From the NCBI RefSeq assembly GCF_002930615.1, contig NZ_PSNX01000015.1, forward strand, positions 62,001-126,000: 64,000 bases of DNA, written 5' to 3'. This stretch comes from Caldimonas caldifontis (lineage in GTDB: Bacteria > Pseudomonadota > Gammaproteobacteria > Burkholderiales > Burkholderiaceae_C). This document shows positions 8,969-18,861 of the stretch, piece by piece (the first letter of the stretch is position 1; each line of letters opens with the position of its first letter). A model generated the notes under the pieces. The model worked only from the letters and a program-made list of their open reading frames with translations. It did not search any database and had not been told where the DNA came from. A program made the translations under genes and the position numbers.

Positions 8969-10744
8969 TCACGCCTCCCAGCTCGGGGTGGCGCGCAGCA
9001 CCTCATCCAGCGTGGTCAGGCCTTCGGCCACCTTCATCGCACCGGCCAGGCGCAGCGGGCGCATGCCGTCCTGGGTGGCCTGGTGTCGCAAACGTGACAG
9101 GTCCGGGGTCTGGGTCAGGTGGGGCTTGAGAGCTTCGCTGACCGTGAGCAGCTCGTACAGGCCGGCACGCCCCTGGAAGCCGGTCATGCGGCATTCGATG
9201 CAGCCCACCGGGCGGTGCGGCTTGAAGGCACCGCTCATGCGCCACGGCGCGATGGCGGCGGCCAGGGTGTCGCGGCTGAACGCCTCGTCGGGCTGTTTGC
9301 AGTGCGGGCACAGGGTGCGCACGAGGCGCTGGGCCAGCACGCCCAGCACGGTGGCGCTGATCAGGTAGGACGGCACGCCCAGGTCGAGCAGCCGGGTGAT
9401 GGCCGCGGCCGCGTCATTGGTGTGCAGCGTGGTGAAGACCAGGTGGCCGGTGAGCGCCGCCTGGATGGCCATCTCGGCGGTTTCCAGATCGCGCACCTCG
9501 CCCACCATGATGATGTCCGGGTCCTGGCGCATCAGCGCGCGCAGGCCGTTGGCGAAGTTCAGGTCGAGCTGAGGCTGCACCTGGGTCTGGTTGAAGGCGG
9601 GCTCGATCATCTCGATCGGGTCTTCGATGGTGCAGACGTTCACCTCGTCGGTGGCCAGGCGCTTGAGCGTGGAATACAGCGTGGTGGTCTTGCCCGAGCC
9701 GGTGGGGCCGGTGACGAGGATCACGCCGTGCGGCCGCGTGACGAGTTGCTCCCAGCGTTGGGCGTCGTGGCTGGAAAATCCCAGGGCGTCGAGGCTCTTG
9801 ACCGTGGTGTCCGGGTCGAAGATGCGCATCACCAGCTTCTCGCCAAAGGCGGTGGGCAGAGTGGACAGGCGCATCTCGACCTCGTCGCCGCTGGGGTTGC
9901 GCGTCTTGATGCGGCCGTCGAGCGGGCGGCGCTTTTCCACCACGTCCATGCGGCCGAGCAGCTTGATGCGGCTGGTCATGGCTCCCATCACGGTGAGCGG
10001 CAGCTGGTAGACGGTGTGCATCACGCCGTCGATGCGAAAGCGCACCGCGCCCATGTCGCGCCGCGGCTCGAGGTGGATGTCGGAGGCCCGCTGGTCGAAG
10101 GCGTACTGCCACAACCAGTCGACCACCTGCACGATGCCCTGGTCGTTGGCATCGAGCTGCTTGGACTTGCCCAGCTCCACCAGTTGCTCGAAGTTGGCCG
10201 GCCCACTGACCTGGCCATTCTTCGTGGCGGCCTTGACCGACTTGGCCAGGGTGTAGAACGGGCTGGCCACCACCAGGCGGATGCGCTTGCGGGTGTGTCC
10301 CTCGATTTCGTCCACCCAGTCGGTGTCGAAGGGCTCGCAGGTGGCGATCGTGATCTCGGCACTGCCCACCTGCACCGGCAGACAGCGGCGCTTCTCGGCG
10401 TAGTTGATCGACATCACGTCGGCCACACGCCCCACGTCCACCTTGAGCGGGTCGATGCGCAGGTAGTCCACACCCGCCCGGCCGGCCAGCCATTCGGTGA
10501 GGCTTTCGGTGTCGAGCGGCTTGCCGGTACCCGCATGCAGCAGGCCCACGTTGGCCAGGCGCACCAGCGGGTGCTGGGCGCTGGCTCCGGCGGCCAGACG
10601 CTGATGGGTGCGCTGGGCGTCGCCCGGCGTGACCAGACCGTCCTCGCGCAGCCAGTCCACGAGCACCCGCCAGTCAAGCCGGCCCTTGTGGTGGGCCTTG
10701 CGGTGGGGTCTGGCAGCAGCGGCAGCGTCGGGCTTGGCGGTCAT
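8969..10744 (-). CDS. GspE/PulE/PilB-type secretion ATPase
   Basis: Hexameric traffic ATPase family of type II secretion and type IV pilus assembly, 591 aa. Visible: N-terminal GspE_N/MshEN-like region (about 25-170), Walker A GPTGSGKTTT with Lys352, Asp box, Walker B MVGEVRD, His box, and a tetracysteine zinc site CPHC...CIEC in the C-terminal domain. ATG at 10744 overlaps the stop of the upstream gene (ATGA); longer readings run into it. No other secretion or pilus genes are nearby, so PilB versus GspE cannot be decided; it is an isolated homologue at the end of a repair/metabolism chain. Confidence 0.9.
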   Translation of the reverse strand: MTAKPDAAAAARPHRKAHHKGRLDWRVLVDWLREDGLVTPGDAQRTHQRLAAGASAQHPLVRLANVGLLHAGTGKPLDTESLTEWLAGRAGVDYLRIDPLKVDVGRVADVMSINYAEKRRCLPVQVGSAEITIATCEPFDTDWVDEIEGHTRKRIRLVVASPFYTLAKSVKAATKNGQVSGPANFEQLVELGKSKQLDANDQGIVQVVDWLWQYAFDQRASDIHLEPRRDMGAVRFRIDGVMHTVYQLPLTVMGAMTSRIKLLGRMDVVEKRRPLDGRIKTRNPSGDEVEMRLSTLPTAFGEKLVMRIFDPDTTVKSLDALGFSSHDAQRWEQLVTRPHGVILVTGPTGSGKTTTLYSTLKRLATDEVNVCTIEDPIEMIEPAFNQTQVQPQLDLNFANGLRALMRQDPDIIMVGEVRDLETAEMAIQAALTGHLVFTTLHTNDAAAAITRLLDLGVPSYLISATVLGVLAQRLVRTLCPHCKQPDEAFSRDTLAAAIAPWRMSGAFKPHRPVGCIECRMTGFQGRAGLYELLTVSEALKPHLTQTPDLSRLRHQATQDGMRPLRLAGAMKVAEGLTTLDEVLRATPSWEA

Positions 10745-11514
10745 GAAGAGGACACGGGTTTCATCATGCGCGGCCATTTGCGGGCCGGCAAACCGAAACG
10801 AGTTTCGATGTTTTCGGCACGCTCGGCAAGCACGGCACGGGGCAAAGGCGGTACTTCCCGGCAGGCCAGCACGATGGTGTTGCCCTCGCGCGTCGGGCGC
10901 AGGCTCCACAGCGTCTCGCCGGGAAAGGCGGCCGCGATGTGGGCCAGGCTGCGCTCGAAGCTGGCGTCGCGGCCGAACAGGTTCACGCTCATCACGCCCC
11001 CCGGCGCCAGCAGGCGGTGGCAGGCGCGGTAGAAGTCCGCATCGTCGAGCACGGGGCTGGCGGCCTCATGGTCATACAGATCGACACACAGCACATCGGC
11101 CGTGCCCGCATGCGCCGGGTCGGCCACATAGGCCGCCGCGTCGGCCTCGATCACGTGCAGCCGCTCGTCGTCGGGCGGCAGGCGGAACCAGTGGCGGCAG
11201 ACGTTGATGACCTCGGGATTGAGCTCCACCGCGGTGCAGCGCCAGCCCAGCCTCCTGTGGCAGAACTTGGTGATCGCCGCCGCGCCCAGGCCCAGCTGCA
11301 CGGCATGACCGTCGTCCAGGGCCTCGGCGGGGCGCATCAGCATCCAGGCCATCATGCGCTGCACGTAGGCCAGTTCGATGTCGTAGGGCTTCTTCACCCG
11401 CATGGCGCCTTGCACCCAGGGTGTGTCCAGGTGCAGGTAGCGCACGCCGTCCGATTCGGACAGACTGACCGGAGGTAGTTCAGGGGCGCTCGCGCGCTTC
11501 TTGGTGGGGCTCAT
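10741..11514 (-). CDS. Spermidine synthase-like methyltransferase-fold protein
   Basis: 257 aa protein with the class I methyltransferase/polyamine aminopropyltransferase fold. The glycine loop reads GLGAAAITKFC, the acidic residue ending the next strand is in AVELNPEV, and the DAAAY / DVLCVDLYD region matches spermine/spermidine synthase-like proteins. The N-terminal beta domain of true SpeE is only partly present and the active-site loop looks short, so polyamine synthesis is unproven. It overlaps its neighbours on both sides by four bases (ATGA), between a DNA glycosylase and a GspE-type ATPase. Confidence 0.8.
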   Translation of the reverse strand: MSPTKKRASAPELPPVSLSESDGVRYLHLDTPWVQGAMRVKKPYDIELAYVQRMMAWMLMRPAEALDDGHAVQLGLGAAAITKFCHRRLGWRCTAVELNPEVINVCRHWFRLPPDDERLHVIEADAAAYVADPAHAGTADVLCVDLYDHEAASPVLDDADFYRACHRLLAPGGVMSVNLFGRDASFERSLAHIAAAFPGETLWSLRPTREGNTIVLACREVPPLPRAVLAERAENIETRFGLPARKWPRMMKPVSSS

Positions 11515-12014
11515 GCCAGTTGGTGCTGTTCAAAGACGGCCCGCCAGGCCGCGAGCTTGCGCTCGAAGCGCCAGGAGGCATTCGCCGGGCTGGTGGAGGG
11601 CAGGCGGTGCACCACCAGGCCCAGGCCGCGGGTGATGCGCATCGCCCGGGCCGATTCGCCGCCATTGTGGGCCAGGGCCTGCAGGCCCGGCGCCCACTCG
11701 CGCAGGCGCGCCAACGGGTTGAGCTCGGCGGCTTCGATGGCGCTGTCCAGGCTGCCTTCGCGCCGGCAGCTCGCGTACACGTCCCAGATGCCCAGCCCCC
11801 GCTCGCGCACCACGTCCAGCCGCTGTGCATACGGCAGTGCGCGCAGGTCCAGGCCCCACAGCGCCGACAGGAGGGGCCAGAAGTGGTTGCGCGGATGCGC
11901 GTAGTACTGCTGCGCGCGCAGCGAGGCCACGCTGGGGAAGCTGCCCAGCACCACCAGGCGGGTGTTCGGCCCGATGACGGGGGCCAGGCCCTGCAGGCGG
12001 TCGGCGTCGCTCAT
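11511..12014 (-). CDS. DNA-deoxyinosine glycosylase (UDG superfamily, HDG type)
   Basis: 167 aa, matching the hypoxanthine/uracil-DNA glycosylase family 6. The diagnostic motif GSFPSVASLRAQQYYAHPRN, followed by HFWPLL, is present near residues 25-50. Such enzymes excise deoxyinosine arising by adenine deamination, starting base excision repair. A second conserved block near the C-terminus (VHRLPSTSPANA) fits the DNA-binding loop. It overlaps the tatD stop and the next start by ATGA and is therefore co-translated with a putative nuclease (TatD). Confidence 0.85.
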   Translation of the reverse strand: MSDADRLQGLAPVIGPNTRLVVLGSFPSVASLRAQQYYAHPRNHFWPLLSALWGLDLRALPYAQRLDVVRERGLGIWDVYASCRREGSLDSAIEAAELNPLARLREWAPGLQALAHNGGESARAMRITRGLGLVVHRLPSTSPANASWRFERKLAAWRAVFEQHQLA

Positions 12015-12817
12015 GCCAGGGCCGGCCCCAGCACGGCACGGGCATTGGCCGATGTCGCTGCGGCCACCGCCTCCAGGCTCAGGCCGCGCAGTTCAGCCAG
12101 CGTGTGCGCAATGCGCGGCAGCTCGGCCGGTTCGTTGCGGCTGGTCTGGCCCGCAGCGCGCTGCTCGGCGGTGCGGTAGAGCCACTGCGGCGGGATGTCG
12201 GGCGCATCGGTTTCCAGCACCAGCGCGTCCAGTGGCAACTCGCGCGCCAGCGTGCGGATCTGCAGTGCCCGCTCGAAGGTCATCGCGCCGCCAAAGCCCA
12301 GCTTGAAGCCCAGGTCGATGAAGGCCTGCGCCTGCTGGGCGCTGCCATTGAAGGCGTGGGCGATGCCGCCCTTGACGCGCACGCGGCGCAGCTGCTTGAG
12401 CAAGGCATCGGCCGAGCGGCGCACGTGCAGGATCACCGGCAGCTCGAAGGCACGGGCCAGTTCGAGCTGGGCCACGTAGTGGCGCTCCTGCACGGCCCGA
12501 TCCAGGCCCGGCACGAAATGGTCGAGGCCGATCTCGCCCACGGCCACCAGGCGCGGATCGCCCCGATGGCGCGCCAGCGCATCACGCAGGGTCTCCAGCG
12601 CATCGGCCGGCTCGGCCTCCACATACATCGGGTGCAGCCCCAGGGCGTAGACGAAGCCATGGGTGTGGGCCAGTCCACGCACGGTGTCGAGGTTGGCGGT
12701 GCTCACCGCCGGCAGCACGAGGCACCCCACCCCCAGCGCCTTCGCGCGTGCCACCACCGCCTCGCGGTCGGCATCGAACTCGGCCGCGTCCAGGTGGCAG
12801 TGGGTGTCGATCCACAT
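12011..12817 (-). CDS. TatD family metal-dependent hydrolase (DNase)
   Basis: TIM-barrel amidohydrolase-like protein of the TatD/YcfH family, 268 aa. Metal-binding residues are recognisable: HCHLD at residues 6-10, Glu in VGEIGLDHF, His in VILHVRRS, His in GGIAHAFNGS, and Asp in LETDAPDI near 200. TatD proteins are 3'-5' DNases that act in repair or DNA degradation. It lies 13 bases after lolD and overlaps the glycosylase start, so it sits in the middle of the lol-repair transcript. Confidence 0.92.
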   Translation of the reverse strand: MWIDTHCHLDAAEFDADREAVVARAKALGVGCLVLPAVSTANLDTVRGLAHTHGFVYALGLHPMYVEAEPADALETLRDALARHRGDPRLVAVGEIGLDHFVPGLDRAVQERHYVAQLELARAFELPVILHVRRSADALLKQLRRVRVKGGIAHAFNGSAQQAQAFIDLGFKLGFGGAMTFERALQIRTLARELPLDALVLETDAPDIPPQWLYRTAEQRAAGQTSRNEPAELPRIAHTLAELRGLSLEAVAAATSANARAVLGPALA

Positions 12818-12830
12818 GGCGCGCGGGCGT

Positions 12831-13497
<667 letters not shown>

Positions 13498-13505
<8 letters not shown>

Positions 13506-14754
13506 AGCGCAGCGCCTCCGCCGGTTGCACCCGGCTGGCCCGCCAGCTCGGGTACAGCGTGGCCACGAAGGCCAGCACGAGCGAGATCACGCCGATGGGC
13601 ACGATGTCAGCCATCTGGGGGTCGCTGGGCATGCGGCTGATAAGGTAGATGCTGCCGGGCAGGAAACTCGCGTTGAAGAGCCGCTCGATCGCCGGCACGA
13701 TCACGTCGATGTTGAAGGCCACCAGCAAGCCCAGCAGCAGGCCGCCCAGCGTGCCGATGATGCCGCTGGCTGCGCCTTGCACCATGAAAATGCCCATGAT
13801 GGAACGCGGCGTCGCGCCCAGGGTGCGCAGGATGGCGATGTCGGCGCGCTTGTCGGTCACTGTCATCACCAGCATCGACACCAGGTTGAAGGCCGCCACC
13901 GCCACGATGAGCGTGAGGATGATGAACATCATGCGCTTTTCCAGCTGCACGGCGTCGAACCAGTTGCGGTTGGTGCGCGTCCAGTCGCGCAGGTAGAGAT
14001 CCCCGCTGAGCTGCGTCGCCAGTTCCTGGGCCACCTGGCGGGCCCGGTGGAGATCGGCCAGGCGCAGCTGCACGCCGGTGGGCCCGGCCACGCGGAACAG
14101 CCGGGCTGCGTCGTCCAGGTGCATCAGCACCAGACCACTGTCGTATTCATAGTGGCCGGCCTCGAAGGTGCCCACCACGGTCATCTGTTTCAGGCGTGGC
14201 ACCACGCCGGCCGGCGTCACCTGGCCGCTGGGCGAGACGATGGTGACGCGGTCGCCTTCGCGCACCCCCAGCGATCGCGCCAGTTCTGCCCCCAGCACCA
14301 CGCCCCAGCCGTCGGGTTGCAGGCGGGCCAGCACGGTGTCCTTGAGCTGGGCGGCCAGCGGGGTCACGTTGGGCTCGTGTTCGGGCGAGATGCCGCGGAT
14401 GATGGCGCCGCGCATGTCCTCGCCGCGCGCCACCAGGGCCTGGGCGGCCACATAGGGGGCCGCACCCAGCACCTGCGGGTTCGCCAGGGCCTCGTTGGCC
14501 GTCTGTTCCCAGTTGGGCAGGGCCTGCCCGTCAGCCGAGAACACCTCGATGTGCGCGATCACCGACAGCATGCGGTCGCGCACCTCCTTCTGGAAGCCGT
14601 TCATCACCGACAGCACGATGATGAGCGCCGCCACCCCCAGCGCGATGCCCAGCATGGACACGCCGGAGATGAAGGAGATGAAGCCGTTGCGCCGGGTGGC
14701 GCGGCCGGCGCGCGTGTAGCGCCAGCCGATCTGCAGTTCGTAGGGCCAGTTCAT
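13498..14754 (-). CDS. Lipoprotein-releasing system transmembrane permease (LolC/E/F type)
   Basis: Inner-membrane permease, 418 aa. The N-terminal signature [14 protein letters not shown] then [10 protein letters not shown] and [20 protein letters not shown] is typical of LolC/LolE, followed by a large periplasmic MacB-like domain (about 50-265) and three C-terminal TM helices; NTP-coupling segment [12 protein letters not shown] is present. Only one permease accompanies LolD, so the complex is probably a homodimeric LolF-like form rather than the E. coli LolC/LolE heterodimer. Starts at 14754 or 14769 (MSLPSMNW) are both possible; neither has a clear ribosome site. Confidence 0.92.
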
Positions 14755-14818
14755 GGAAGGCAAGGACATCGCCCGCAGGCAGGCGCCGATGCTACCCGAG
14801 CCGGGATAATGGCGGGCC

Positions 14819-15751
14819 ATGCATCTGCTGATTCCCCACGCTTCGGCGCTGTCCGAGGCCGCCCGCGCCGTCGTGCGCGACCTCGCCCTGCCCCACCTGG
14901 GCCGCCTGCTCGCCCGCCTGAGCCCGGTGTGGCGCAGCGAGGGTGACGAGTACAGCCTGTCCATGCCCCACGAACGGGCCCTGGCCCTGGCCTGGGGCTA
15001 CGCCGGCCCCGACGGCGGTCTGCCCTGGGCCGCCCATGCCGCGGCCGCCGACGGCATCGCCACCGACGACCTGTGCTGGGGCCTGCTCACGCCCGCCCAC
15101 TGGCATGCCGGTGCCGACGAGGTGACGATGCTGCCGCCCGAATCGCTGCACCTCGACGAAGCCGCTTCGCGCGAGGCGCTGGAAGCCGTGCGCGAACTCT
15201 TCGAGGACGAAGGCTGGCTGCTGGTCTATGGCGCCCCGCTGCGCTGGTACGTCGCCCACGAAAGCCTGGCCGAGCTGCCCACGGCCAGCGTGGACCGCGT
15301 GATCGGCCGCAACGTCGACCTGTGGATGCCCGACCACCCCCAGGCCCGCCTGGTGCGGCGGCTGCAGCAGGAGGTGCAGATGCTGCTCTACACCCATCCG
15401 CTCAACGAACGCCGCGAGGCCGCCGGACGGCTGTCCATCAACAGCTTCTGGCTGAGCGGCTGCGGGCCGCGCCAGCCGATGCAGCCCGCCCCCAACCTGC
15501 AGGTGGACGACCGCCTGCGCGAGCCCCTGATGCGTGAAGACTGGACCGGCTGGGCCGAGGCCTGGCAGGCCCTGGACGCGGGTCCGCTGCGCGAGGCCTG
15601 GGAGCGGGTGCAGGCCGGCGAGGACCTGCGCCTGACCCTGTGCGGCGAACGCCATGCCCAGGCCTGGGCCCGCACCCCCCGCGCCTGGTGGCAGGCCCTG
15701 CGCAGCCGCTGGTCTGCGCCGGCCCCAGCGGCCGTGCTGGACGCTCTGTGA
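14819..15751 (+). CDS. Conserved protein resembling COG4255 (often labelled phosphoglycerate mutase-like)
   Basis: 310 aa soluble protein, conserved in Burkholderiales next to recJ and usually annotated as an uncharacterised or cofactor-independent phosphoglycerate mutase-like protein. I recognise it by context and general character (MHLLIPHAS start; NVDLWMPDH; INSFWLSGCG) rather than by catalytic residues; no metal-binding mutase motif is evident, so enzymatic activity is not supported. No signal peptide or TM helix. It is divergent from the lol permease and precedes recJ by 10 bases, so it is probably co-transcribed with recJ. Confidence 0.7.
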   Translation: MHLLIPHASALSEAARAVVRDLALPHLGRLLARLSPVWRSEGDEYSLSMPHERALALAWGYAGPDGGLPWAAHAAAADGIATDDLCWGLLTPAHWHAGADEVTMLPPESLHLDEAASREALEAVRELFEDEGWLLVYGAPLRWYVAHESLAELPTASVDRVIGRNVDLWMPDHPQARLVRRLQQEVQMLLYTHPLNERREAAGRLSINSFWLSGCGPRQPMQPAPNLQVDDRLREPLMREDWTGWAEAWQALDAGPLREAWERVQAGEDLRLTLCGERHAQAWARTPRAWWQALRSRWSAPAPAAVLDAL

Positions 15752-15761
15752 GGCCGCGCCG

Positions 15762-17474
15762 ATGAAGATCACCACCCGCGACACTCCGCCGCGCACGGCC
15801 TGGGCGCTGGAGCAGGCCGGCGTCCACCCCCTGCTGGCCCGCCTTTATGCCGCCCGCGGCATCCGCAGTGCCGACGAGCTGGACGACTCGCTCGCCCGAC
15901 TGCTGCCGCCGCAGCAGCTGAAAGGCGCTGCCGACGCGGCCATCTGCCTGGCCGATGCGCTGACCGCCGGCCAGCGGATGTGCGTGGTGGCCGACTACGA
16001 CTGCGACGGCGCCACCGCCTGCGCCGTGGCCCTGCGCGGCCTGAAGCTGCTGGGCGCGCGGCCCGACACCCTCAGCTACGTCGTGCCCGACCGCGCCGTG
16101 CACGGCTACGGCCTCACGCCGACCATCGTCGACCTGGCGATGGCCCAGCGTCCCGACGTGCTCATCACCGTGGACAACGGCATCGCCAGCCTGGAGGGCG
16201 TGGCCCATGCCCGCGCGCTGGGCCTGCGCGTGGTGGTGACCGACCACCACCTGCCCGCCCTGGTGAACGGCGAGGTCGTGCTGCCCGACGCCGACGTGAT
16301 CGTGAACCCCAACCAGCCCGGCTGCCCCTTCGAGAGCAAGCACCTCGCTGGCGTGGGCGTGATGTTCTACGTGCTGCTGGCGCTGCGCGCCGAGCTGCGC
16401 CGGCGCGGTGCCTTCGAGGGCGCCTCGCAGCCGCGCCTGGACACCCTGCTCGACCTCGTCGCCCTGGGCACCGTGGCCGACGTGGTCAAGCTCGATGCCA
16501 ACAACCGGCGCCTCGTCGCCCAGGGGCTCAAGCGCATCCGCACCGGGCGCATGCACCCCGGCGTGGCCGCGCTCTTTGCCGCCGCGGGCCGCCGCGCCGA
16601 ACGTGCCGGCGCCTTCGACTTCGGCTTTGCGCTGGGCCCGCGCATCAACGCCGCCGGCCGTCTGGCCGAGATGACCTTGGGCATCGAATGCCTGCTCACC
16701 GACGACCCCGGCCGCGCGGCCGAGCTGGCGCAGCGGCTCGACGGCATCAACCGCGAGCGGCGCAGCGTGGAAGCCGGCATGCGCGAACAGGCCGAGGCCC
16801 TGCTGGAGCGCCTGATGCCCGCCGGTGACCCCCCGCCCGCCGTGGCCCTGTACGACGCCGAGTTCCATGAAGGCGTGGTGGGCATCGTCGCCTCGCGGGT
16901 CAAGGACCGCGTGCACCGCCCCACCTTCGTCTTCGCCCGCGGCCAGGACGGCCTGCTCAAGGGCTCGGGCCGCTCCATCCCGGGCTTTCACCTGCGCGAT
17001 GCGCTCGACCTCGTGAGCAAGCGCCACCCCGGCGTGCTGCGCAAGTTCGGCGGCCACGCCATGGCGGCCGGCTGCACCGTGGGCGAGGACGATTTCGTCA
17101 CCTTCGCCCAGGCCTTCGCCACCGTGGCCAGCGAATGGCTCGACGACAGCCTGCTGGCGCGCACCGTGGCCACCGACGGCCCGCTGGAGCCGCAATGGTT
17201 CCGGCCCGACGTGGTGCAGATCCTGGAACAGGAAGTCTGGGGCCAGGCCTTCGAGGCGCCGGTTTTCTGCGACGAGGTGGAAGTGGTGTCGCAGCGCATC
17301 GTCGGCGAACGCCATCTCAAGCTCACCGTGCGCCACGCCGGCACCCTGCGCGAAGCCATCTGGTTCGGCCACAGCGACCCCCTGCCCGAACGCGGCCGCC
17401 TGGCCTACCGTTTGTCCCTGGACGAATACAACGGGCAGCAGCGGGTGCAGATGGTGGTGGAAGCGCTGGGCTGA
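15762..17474 (+). CDS. recJ: Single-stranded-DNA-specific exonuclease RecJ
   Basis: 5'-3' single-strand exonuclease of recombination and mismatch repair, 570 aa, normal length. DHH-family motifs are present: DYDCDG starting at Asp78 (motif I), VDNGIAS (motif II), DHH at 161-163 (motif III), NPNQPGCP, and the DHHA1 motif GSGRSIPGFHL near 406-416 with GGHAMAAG about 30 residues further on. A C-terminal OB-like domain follows. ATG at 15762 was chosen over the longer reading, which only extends back over the upstream gene. Confidence 0.96.
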   Translation: MKITTRDTPPRTAWALEQAGVHPLLARLYAARGIRSADELDDSLARLLPPQQLKGAADAAICLADALTAGQRMCVVADYDCDGATACAVALRGLKLLGARPDTLSYVVPDRAVHGYGLTPTIVDLAMAQRPDVLITVDNGIASLEGVAHARALGLRVVVTDHHLPALVNGEVVLPDADVIVNPNQPGCPFESKHLAGVGVMFYVLLALRAELRRRGAFEGASQPRLDTLLDLVALGTVADVVKLDANNRRLVAQGLKRIRTGRMHPGVAALFAAAGRRAERAGAFDFGFALGPRINAAGRLAEMTLGIECLLTDDPGRAAELAQRLDGINRERRSVEAGMREQAEALLERLMPAGDPPPAVALYDAEFHEGVVGIVASRVKDRVHRPTFVFARGQDGLLKGSGRSIPGFHLRDALDLVSKRHPGVLRKFGGHAMAAGCTVGEDDFVTFAQAFATVASEWLDDSLLARTVATDGPLEPQWFRPDVVQILEQEVWGQAFEAPVFCDEVEVVSQRIVGERHLKLTVRHAGTLREAIWFGHSDPLPERGRLAYRLSLDEYNGQQRVQMVVEALG

Positions 17475-17491
17475 CCCCCTCGACCAGGGGG
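17475..17491 (+). terminator. Short hairpin after recJ
   Basis: CCCCCT and AGGGGG arms around a 5-base loop start immediately after the recJ TGA. There is no T-run on the plus strand, so termination strength is doubtful; it may be a weak or Rho-assisted 3' end. Confidence 0.3.
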
Positions 17492-17568
17492 ACGGGTTGC
17501 GACTTGTCACCCCTGTGTTCCACCGCTGGCACTAGGCTGTGACGTTCCGACGCGAAGGAGCTGCCGCC

Positions 17569-18789
17569 ATGCCCGCCCTGCCACCCCCAATCCCCGCCGG
17601 TCCCGACGACGCTGAACGACGCCGCCTGCTCATGCGCGCTGGGCGCTACGCCGCCGCCGTCGCCACCCTTTCGGCCTGCGGCGGTGGCAGCGACGCCGGC
17701 ACCCCCGGCACGCCACCGCCCCCGCCGCCGCCGGGCCCCCCGCCCGTGATCACCCCGGTGGTCACCGGCCTCCAGCAGCCCTGGAGCCTGGCCTTCCTGC
17801 CCGATGGCAGTGCCCTCGTCACCGAGAAGGCAGGACAGTTGCGCCGGGTCAGCACCACCGGCGACGTGTCCTCCCCCATCAGCGGCGTGCCGGCCGTCTT
17901 CTACATGACGAACAGCCAGGGCGGCCTGCTCGACGTGGTGCTGGATCCGAACTTCGCCAGCAACCGGCGCATCTACCTTTCCTATGCCGAGCCCGACCAG
18001 GGTGGCGGCCTCACCGGGGCCGCCACCGCCGTGGCGCGTGCGGTGCTGAGTGCCGACCACACCAGCCTCAGCCAGGTGACGGTCATCTACCGGCAGACCC
18101 CGCGCTTCAACGGCGACGGCCACTTCGGCTGCCGCCTCGCCTTCCGCCCTTCCGACGGCACGCTCTTCGTGACGCTGGGCGACCGGCAGACGAACACCGA
18201 CGCCCCCCAGCGCACCGACAACCACCTTGGCAAGGTGGTGCGCATCGACACCAACGGCGGCAACCCTGGCAACAACTTCAGCGGCCTGATCTGGAGCCGG
18301 GGGCACCGCAACCCGCAGGGCGCCGCCATCCACCCCGACACCGGCGAGCTGTGGATCAGCGAGCACGGCCCGCTGGGCGGCGACGAGATCAACCGCGTGG
18401 TGCAGGGCGGCAACTACGGCTGGCCGCTGAAAAGCTATGGCTGCAACTATGGGCAAACACCCAGCGAAGCCTGTCGCATCGGTGGCGGCACGCACGCCCC
18501 GACCTTCGTCGAGCCGGTCCACTACTGGGTGCCCATCTCGTGTGCGCCCGCCGGCATGTGCTTCTACACCGGCGATCGCTTCCCGGAATGGCGCGGCAAC
18601 CTCTTCGTGGGCACCATGGCCGACCAGCGCAGCCTGCGCCGGATCACCCTGAACGGCAACGCCTTTGCCGGGGAAGAGCAGCTGTTCCGATCGCTCAACG
18701 TGCGCGTGCGCGACATCAAGCAAGGGCCCGACGGCTGGCTCTACCTGCTGGAAGAAAGCAACGGCCGCATCCTGCGCATCCACCGCTGA
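17569..18789 (+). CDS. PQQ-dependent aldose dehydrogenase-like protein, predicted exported lipoprotein
   Basis: Six-bladed beta-propeller of the soluble aldose/glucose dehydrogenase family (Asd/YliI-like), 406 aa. The N-terminus has RRRLLMRAG followed by a hydrophobic stretch and TLSAC, a lipobox with a Tat-like arginine pair, then a proline-rich linker before GLQQPWSLAFLPDG. The likely active-site His is in GHFGCRLAF; GHRNPQG and EHGPLGGDE bind PQQ and calcium in the family. ATG at 17569 has GAAGGAG 8 bases upstream. It is followed by a paralogue, so this looks like a tandem duplication. No PQQ biosynthesis genes are in the window. Confidence 0.88.
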   Translation: MPALPPPIPAGPDDAERRRLLMRAGRYAAAVATLSACGGGSDAGTPGTPPPPPPPGPPPVITPVVTGLQQPWSLAFLPDGSALVTEKAGQLRRVSTTGDVSSPISGVPAVFYMTNSQGGLLDVVLDPNFASNRRIYLSYAEPDQGGGLTGAATAVARAVLSADHTSLSQVTVIYRQTPRFNGDGHFGCRLAFRPSDGTLFVTLGDRQTNTDAPQRTDNHLGKVVRIDTNGGNPGNNFSGLIWSRGHRNPQGAAIHPDTGELWISEHGPLGGDEINRVVQGGNYGWPLKSYGCNYGQTPSEACRIGGGTHAPTFVEPVHYWVPISCAPAGMCFYTGDRFPEWRGNLFVGTMADQRSLRRITLNGNAFAGEEQLFRSLNVRVRDIKQGPDGWLYLLEESNGRILRIHR

Positions 18790-18805
18790 AGCCCCGACGG
18801 GCGCA

Positions 18806-18835
18806 GGGAACCCGCGCCCGGTGGCAGACTCCGAC
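18806..18835 (+). promoter_or_regulatory. Candidate ECF-sigma promoter for the second PQQ dehydrogenase
   Basis: GGGAACC (18806-18812) and CCGAC (18831-18835) are spaced as a possible -35/-10 of an extracytoplasmic-function sigma factor. The 12-base block GCAGGGAACCCG at 18803-18814 occurs again before msrP (30800-30811) at nearly the same distance from the start codon (47 versus 46 bases). The -10 choice is uncertain. The block also sits in a GGGCGC/GCGCCC inverted repeat. Confidence 0.4.
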
Positions 18836-18861
18836 AGAACAACCTTCCGTCGGAGCTGCCC

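Noticed and set aside
17539-17568. GTG extension of the first PQQ dehydrogenase
   Set aside because: The ATG at 17569 has a well-spaced GAAGGAG site; the extension reads through that site.
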